DNA of 64,000 nucleotides from an uncultured Parabacteroides sp. GTDB taxonomy: Bacteria > Bacteroidota > Bacteroidia > Bacteroidales > Tannerellaceae. Positions 61,199 to 64,000 of the stretch are shown piece after piece (the first letter of the stretch is position 1; each line of letters begins with the position of its first letter). The stretch lies in assembly GCA_910577325.1 (NCBI GenBank), contig CAJTMR010000002.1:118641-182640 (forward strand). Reading direction: 5' to 3'. Under the pieces are notes generated by a model. It was not told the origin of the DNA. It saw nothing but the letters and a program-made list of their open reading frames with translations, and searched no databases. Position numbers and translations under genes: made by a program.

Positions 61199-62368
61199 AT
61201 GAAAAAGAATATTTGTTTGTTGCTAATAGCGGCTCTGATGTGTTCTTGTGCCGGACAAGATCATGGAAAAGATGATTTTATAACTATTTCGATTGATCCT
61301 GAAGACTCTCAAATTGTATCCATTGCGGATTTTTTCGAAAAGATTACAATTGTCCCGCTGGAAACGAATGATACTATATTGATAAATGCAGTGTATAATA
61401 TTATTCCATTGAATAAACGTTTATATATTTTGGACCGGAGAAGTTCTTCTGTTTTTATTTTTTCTGATCATGGAGAAGCCAAAGCGGTTATCCATGATCA
61501 AGGAGATGGTCCCAACAAATATACAAACGCATCAAGCATTGCGGTTAATGGAGAAAAGAAAGAACTGTATGTGATGGATAACCAATTGAAGAAAAAGTTT
61601 GTATATGATTTGGATGGTCGTCTATTACGTGTGGATACAATTCCTTATAAAATAAGCCAAATATTGTTTTTAGGGGAAGGAAGGGAAGTCTGGGCACGAT
61701 CAAGCATTGAACTTGAAGACGGATATATCATGAATTGTTTTAAACAGGATGAGTTAGTGGCACAATATCATCCTCATCATTATGAAAATGGTACAACCAT
61801 TTCTTTTTGGGAGTCTCCGTTCGTTTTGTTTGAAGATGGCTTATATACCCATATTATGTATAATGATACGATTTATAAATATGATTTTAACTATCCCAAA
61901 GGAGGTTTAGTGATTAAATTAGGCCATGCCATTCCGAAAGAATTGATAGCTTTGCCGATGCAAAGTAGGGAAGATGAAATATTCAAATATCTTAGGAAAA
62001 ATAAAAAGGTTGCTCATTCTCCTTATTTATATATTTCCGATGAGACTAAAGTCGGAGTCTCATATCAATATGATGGTTATAATTGCTTTTATATCTACGA
62101 TAGGCTAAACGGGGAAAGTTGTTCTTTTCGAGGACCTCATATTGGGGAAGTTCATATTGTTGATATCTTATACGGTACAATTGCCTGTGGCGATTATTTC
62201 TATTATATACTTGATCCGTCTAAATATCAGGATCTGGAAACGAAAAAAAAATCAGAGATACAGTCGTTTTATCCTGAGTTGTTCAACACGCTGGAAAGAG
62301 CATCTATTGATGATAATCCGATTCTGATGGTGGCAAAATTGAACAAAAAAATATTTCGAAATGAATAA
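61199..62368 (+). CDS. 6-bladed beta-propeller lipoprotein (BF3164-like), unit 2 second copy
   Basis: 389-aa lipoprotein (LLLIAALMCSC, Cys near 17). Family opening FEKITIVPLETNDTILI and the blade motif HDQGDGPNKYTNASSI parallel the protein at 36698 (IRYVALETTDSCLVG, GHVGEDPEGY). AT-rich. Surface or periplasmic propeller of unknown ligand; the neighbouring peptides are candidate partners. Confidence 0.85.
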   Translation: MKKNICLLLIAALMCSCAGQDHGKDDFITISIDPEDSQIVSIADFFEKITIVPLETNDTILINAVYNIIPLNKRLYILDRRSSSVFIFSDHGEAKAVIHDQGDGPNKYTNASSIAVNGEKKELYVMDNQLKKKFVYDLDGRLLRVDTIPYKISQILFLGEGREVWARSSIELEDGYIMNCFKQDELVAQYHPHHYENGTTISFWESPFVLFEDGLYTHIMYNDTIYKYDFNYPKGGLVIKLGHAIPKELIALPMQSREDEIFKYLRKNKKVAHSPYLYISDETKVGVSYQYDGYNCFYIYDRLNGESCSFRGPHIGEVHIVDILYGTIACGDYFYYILDPSKYQDLETKKKSEIQSFYPELFNTLERASIDDNPILMVAKLNKKIFRNE

Positions 62369-62385
62369 AACTATACATTTTACAT

Positions 62386-62487
62386 ATATATGAAGGGGGG
62401 ACAACCGCAATAATTCGGTGGATAGTCGTTTTTTCGGGGAAATTCCGGAAGGTTTGATTGTGGGCAGGATCGGCTGGGTATTGTTTT
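62386..62487 (+). repeat. Direct repeat B2 (end of unit 2)
   Basis: Second copy of 59391-59491, beginning TATATGAAGGGGGG where an extra G breaks the signal peptidase frame. Confidence 0.88.
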
Positions 62488-62528
62488 CAATAAAAGATAA
62501 AAAGCGGATATTAAAAAGAATAGAATGA
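62386..62528 (+). pseudogene. Signal peptidase I 3' remnant
   Basis: In frame from about 62397: GDNRNNSVDSRFFG, EIPEGLIVGRIGWVLF, then SIKDKKRILKRIE and a stop that overlaps the glycosyltransferase ATG. Only the last 43 codons remain and there is no start. It preserves the ancestral C-terminus that the gene at 59020 lost. Confidence 0.8.
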
Positions 62529-63217
62529 TTAAAACGGACATAGACCTGATATTGCCAGTCTACAATCCGGATAAGGATTGGGAACTAACCGTTGTCTCGA
62601 AATATAATGAACTGCAAATTTTGTGGAAACATGCAGACATTCATTTATATGTGGTAAATGACGGTTCGGCAAGAGGCTTTGAGAAAGTTGTCACCGATTA
62701 TATCCGGCAAAACATACCGGACGTGTATATTTTGGGCTATCCAGTCAATCGGGGAAAGGGCTTCGCTTTGCGTACTGCTGCCTCCGTGTGCCGTTCCGGT
62801 CATATCCTTTATACGGACCACGATTTCCCTTATACGCTTGAATCTATGTCGAGGGTCTTGGATATGTTACAGCGGGGGATTGATGTGGTTGTTTCGACAC
62901 GGGATAAAACGTATTACGATAGCTTGCCTTTGAGCCGCCGTATGGTTTCTCGGTTTGTTCGCGGATGTAACCGTTATTTGTTGCGGATGAAATATGCCGA
63001 TACGCAAGCCGGATTGAAAGGCTTCAGCCGTAAGGGACGTTCTGTTTTTCTTTCTACTCGGATAAACACCTATTTGTTTGATTGGGAGTTTGTTTACAAG
63101 GCTTCTCATCGTCCGGATTTGATGGTACGGGATGTCCCGGTGCAGTTAAGAGAGGAGGTCCGTTTTTCGGCATTCGGGATCGGGATTTATTGGAGAGAGT
63201 TGGAACGATTAAGATGA
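62525..63217 (+). CDS. Family 2 glycosyltransferase
   Basis: 230-aa GT-A fold transferase: LILPVYNPDKDWE, VVNDGSARG, NRGKGFALRTA and the metal-binding acidic motif YTDHDFPY, followed by DTQAGLKGFSR and a DWEF acid motif. No TM segment at the C-terminus. Its ATG overlaps the stop of the signal peptidase remnant, so the two were translationally coupled before the duplication. The acceptor is unknown; glycosylation of surface lipoproteins or peptides is only a guess. Confidence 0.88.
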   Translation: MIKTDIDLILPVYNPDKDWELTVVSKYNELQILWKHADIHLYVVNDGSARGFEKVVTDYIRQNIPDVYILGYPVNRGKGFALRTAASVCRSGHILYTDHDFPYTLESMSRVLDMLQRGIDVVVSTRDKTYYDSLPLSRRMVSRFVRGCNRYLLRMKYADTQAGLKGFSRKGRSVFLSTRINTYLFDWEFVYKASHRPDLMVRDVPVQLREEVRFSAFGIGIYWRELERLR

Positions 63218-63268
63218 CGGTTCTTTGAATGCGAACTTGACCAATGATTTGGAAGAAGCTTTACACCT

Positions 63269-63331
63269 CCTAACTCTATGCTTTACGCCCCTTAACCCTA
63301 TGCGTTAGGAGGCGTAAAGCATAGGGTTAGG
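63269..63331. repeat. 21-bp inverted repeat with nested palindrome
   Basis: Arms 63269-63289 and 63311-63331 pair over 21 bp with one G-U; the arm contains CTATGCTTTACGCC. The 21-nt loop holds a smaller imperfect hairpin (CCTTAACCCTATGCGTTAGG). Shares words with the hairpin at 23039-23089. It lies 51 bp after the glycosyltransferase stop and may end that transcript. Confidence 0.75.
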
Positions 63332-63450
63332 TTTAGGTAATCTGTTTTTTTGGAAAGAGCTTCTATAAGTTGGCGTCTGCTGTATGGATTATTTCTCCTG
63401 TTTTTCAAAAAAACGTTAAATTGAAAAAAAAGTTCCATTTTTGCTCAGTA

Positions 63451-63471
63451 GTTTTCCCGAGTTAGTCGTTT
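63451..63471 (+). promoter_or_regulatory. ECF-sigma-like promoter of fecR
   Basis: GTTTTCCCGAGTTAGTCGTT (63451-63470), 23 bp before the fecR ATG; close match to 57498-57518 at a similar distance from the start codon. Confidence 0.6.
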
Positions 63472-63494
63472 AGCACGGGTACAAGGAAATAAAA

Positions 63495-64000
63495 ATGGAT
63501 TTTGATTATAAACTTTTAGCAAAATATCTGGCTGGTGCACTTTCTCCTGAAGAAATGGAAAAAGTGGAAGAGTGGTGTGCGTTATCAATTGAAAATGAAG
63601 AAATTTTCTCTAAATTGATGAGGCTGCGTGTTTCATGGGAGTTTATCCAATATAATACGCCTGAACACATTGAAAAGGCATTGGATAGGTTGAATGCCAC
63701 GATTGATGGTAGAAGAAGAGCCCGGCTATTTCGCTTTGTGATGAGGTATGCAGCCGTGGTCTTGCTACTTGTTTCGTCTTTTTATGCGGGATGGAATTAT
63801 TTGAAACCGGAGGATTGTGTGACGATTACCGTAAGGCAAGGTGAGAATGTGAGAAAAGTGGAACTTGCGGATGGATCGACCGTCTGGTTAAAGTCGGGTT
63901 CATCTTTGAAAATACCCGAAACTTTTGCGGTAGACAATCGTAAGCTCTCCTTGCAAGGAGAAGCATTCTTTGACGTGGCAAAGAATGCTTCTTCCCCGTT
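63495..64000 (+). CDS. FecR-family anti-sigma factor, 3' end cut by the window
   Basis: 168 codons visible from the ATG at 63495 to the right edge without a stop. N-terminal cytosolic helical part (YKLLAKYLAGALSPEEMEKV), one TM helix (YAAVVLLLVSSFYAGW, about 83-98), then the periplasmic FecR domain (VTITVRQGENVRKVELADG, KLSLQGEAFFDVAKN). It would hold an ECF sigma factor until an outer-membrane receptor signals. The sigma gene, normally just upstream, is not there: the preceding gene is a glycosyltransferase. Confidence 0.92.
   Translation, partial: MDFDYKLLAKYLAGALSPEEMEKVEEWCALSIENEEIFSKLMRLRVSWEFIQYNTPEHIEKALDRLNATIDGRRRARLFRFVMRYAAVVLLLVSSFYAGWNYLKPEDCVTITVRQGENVRKVELADGSTVWLKSGSSLKIPETFAVDNRKLSLQGEAFFDVAKNASSP

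Noticed and set aside
1..64000. rRNA, tRNA, complete IS elements or prophage genes
   Set aside because: None of the conserved RNA cores, transposase motifs or phage structural genes were found by reading both strands; a tRNAscan/ISfinder run would settle it.

Overview
The window reads as chromosomal DNA of a gut Bacteroidales bacterium, most likely Parabacteroides (genus is inference). Directly visible support: many genes lie behind the Bacteroidetes -7 box TAnnTTTG and lack a Shine-Dalgarno; outer-membrane lipoproteins are abundant; and the families are typical of the phylum (UpxY antiterminator, 6-bladed beta-propeller lipoproteins, NVEALA-like peptides, FecR, GH92/GH84/GH31, a DUF2764-containing V-type ATPase). 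No rRNA, tRNA, CRISPR array or complete insertion sequence was seen.

Layout. 1-11.3 kb: nhaA (cut by the left edge), a Tat-exported aldo/keto reductase, a giant alpha-2-macroglobulin lipoprotein, free-methionine-(R)-sulfoxide reductase, a MATE exporter, a cytidylate-kinase-like protein and a TPP-riboswitch-controlled Thi4 thiazole synthase. 11.35-11.8 kb: repeat element A. 11.8-17.9 kb: His-rich protein plus a CzcB-CzcA-TolC metal efflux operon. 17.9-22.9 kb: GH92 mannosidase, an orphan UpxY, and convergent cobQ plus an acetyltransferase. 23.2-30.9 kb: V-type ATPase operon E-DUF2764-A-B-D-I-K. 31.2-34.6 kb: S9 peptidase and a DUF6261-like protein. 34.6-37.9 kb: an array of five 42-bp repeats, then BlaI, an M56 peptidase with a plug-like tail, and a propeller lipoprotein. 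38-39 kb: a Gfo/Idh oxidoreductase. 39-51 kb: eight colinear minus-strand genes (menD, a metallopeptidase-like lipoprotein, menB, menC, menE, two DUF3857/transglutaminase proteins, GH84). 51-53 kb: mostly non-coding, with a group II intron scrap and structured DNA. 53-56.9 kb: a GH31 enzyme with FN3, discoidin, dockerin and cohesin-like modules. 57.03-57.34 kb: repeat element B, the inverted partner of A. 57.5-63.2 kb: a locus of NVEALA-like cysteine-rich peptides, signal peptidase I, propeller lipoproteins and a glycosyltransferase. 63.5 kb to the right edge: a FecR anti-sigma gene, cut off.

The most interesting part is 57.5-63.5 kb. Two short secreted precursors share an almost identical leader but have diverged six-cysteine cores. 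They sit with a signal peptidase and lipoproteins in two tandem units whose terminal direct repeats abut exactly. The duplication made a chimeric signal peptidase C-terminus and left the ancestral C-terminus as a scrap in front of the glycosyltransferase. The locus promoter closely matches the DNA upstream of fecR, which suggests control by an extracytoplasmic-function sigma factor. Other points worth attention are the five 42-bp dyad repeats (exactly four helical turns apart) next to two BlaI-like operators, the A/B inverted repeats about 45 kb apart, a complete Na+-site signature in the V-ATPase rotor subunit, and a His-type Thi4.
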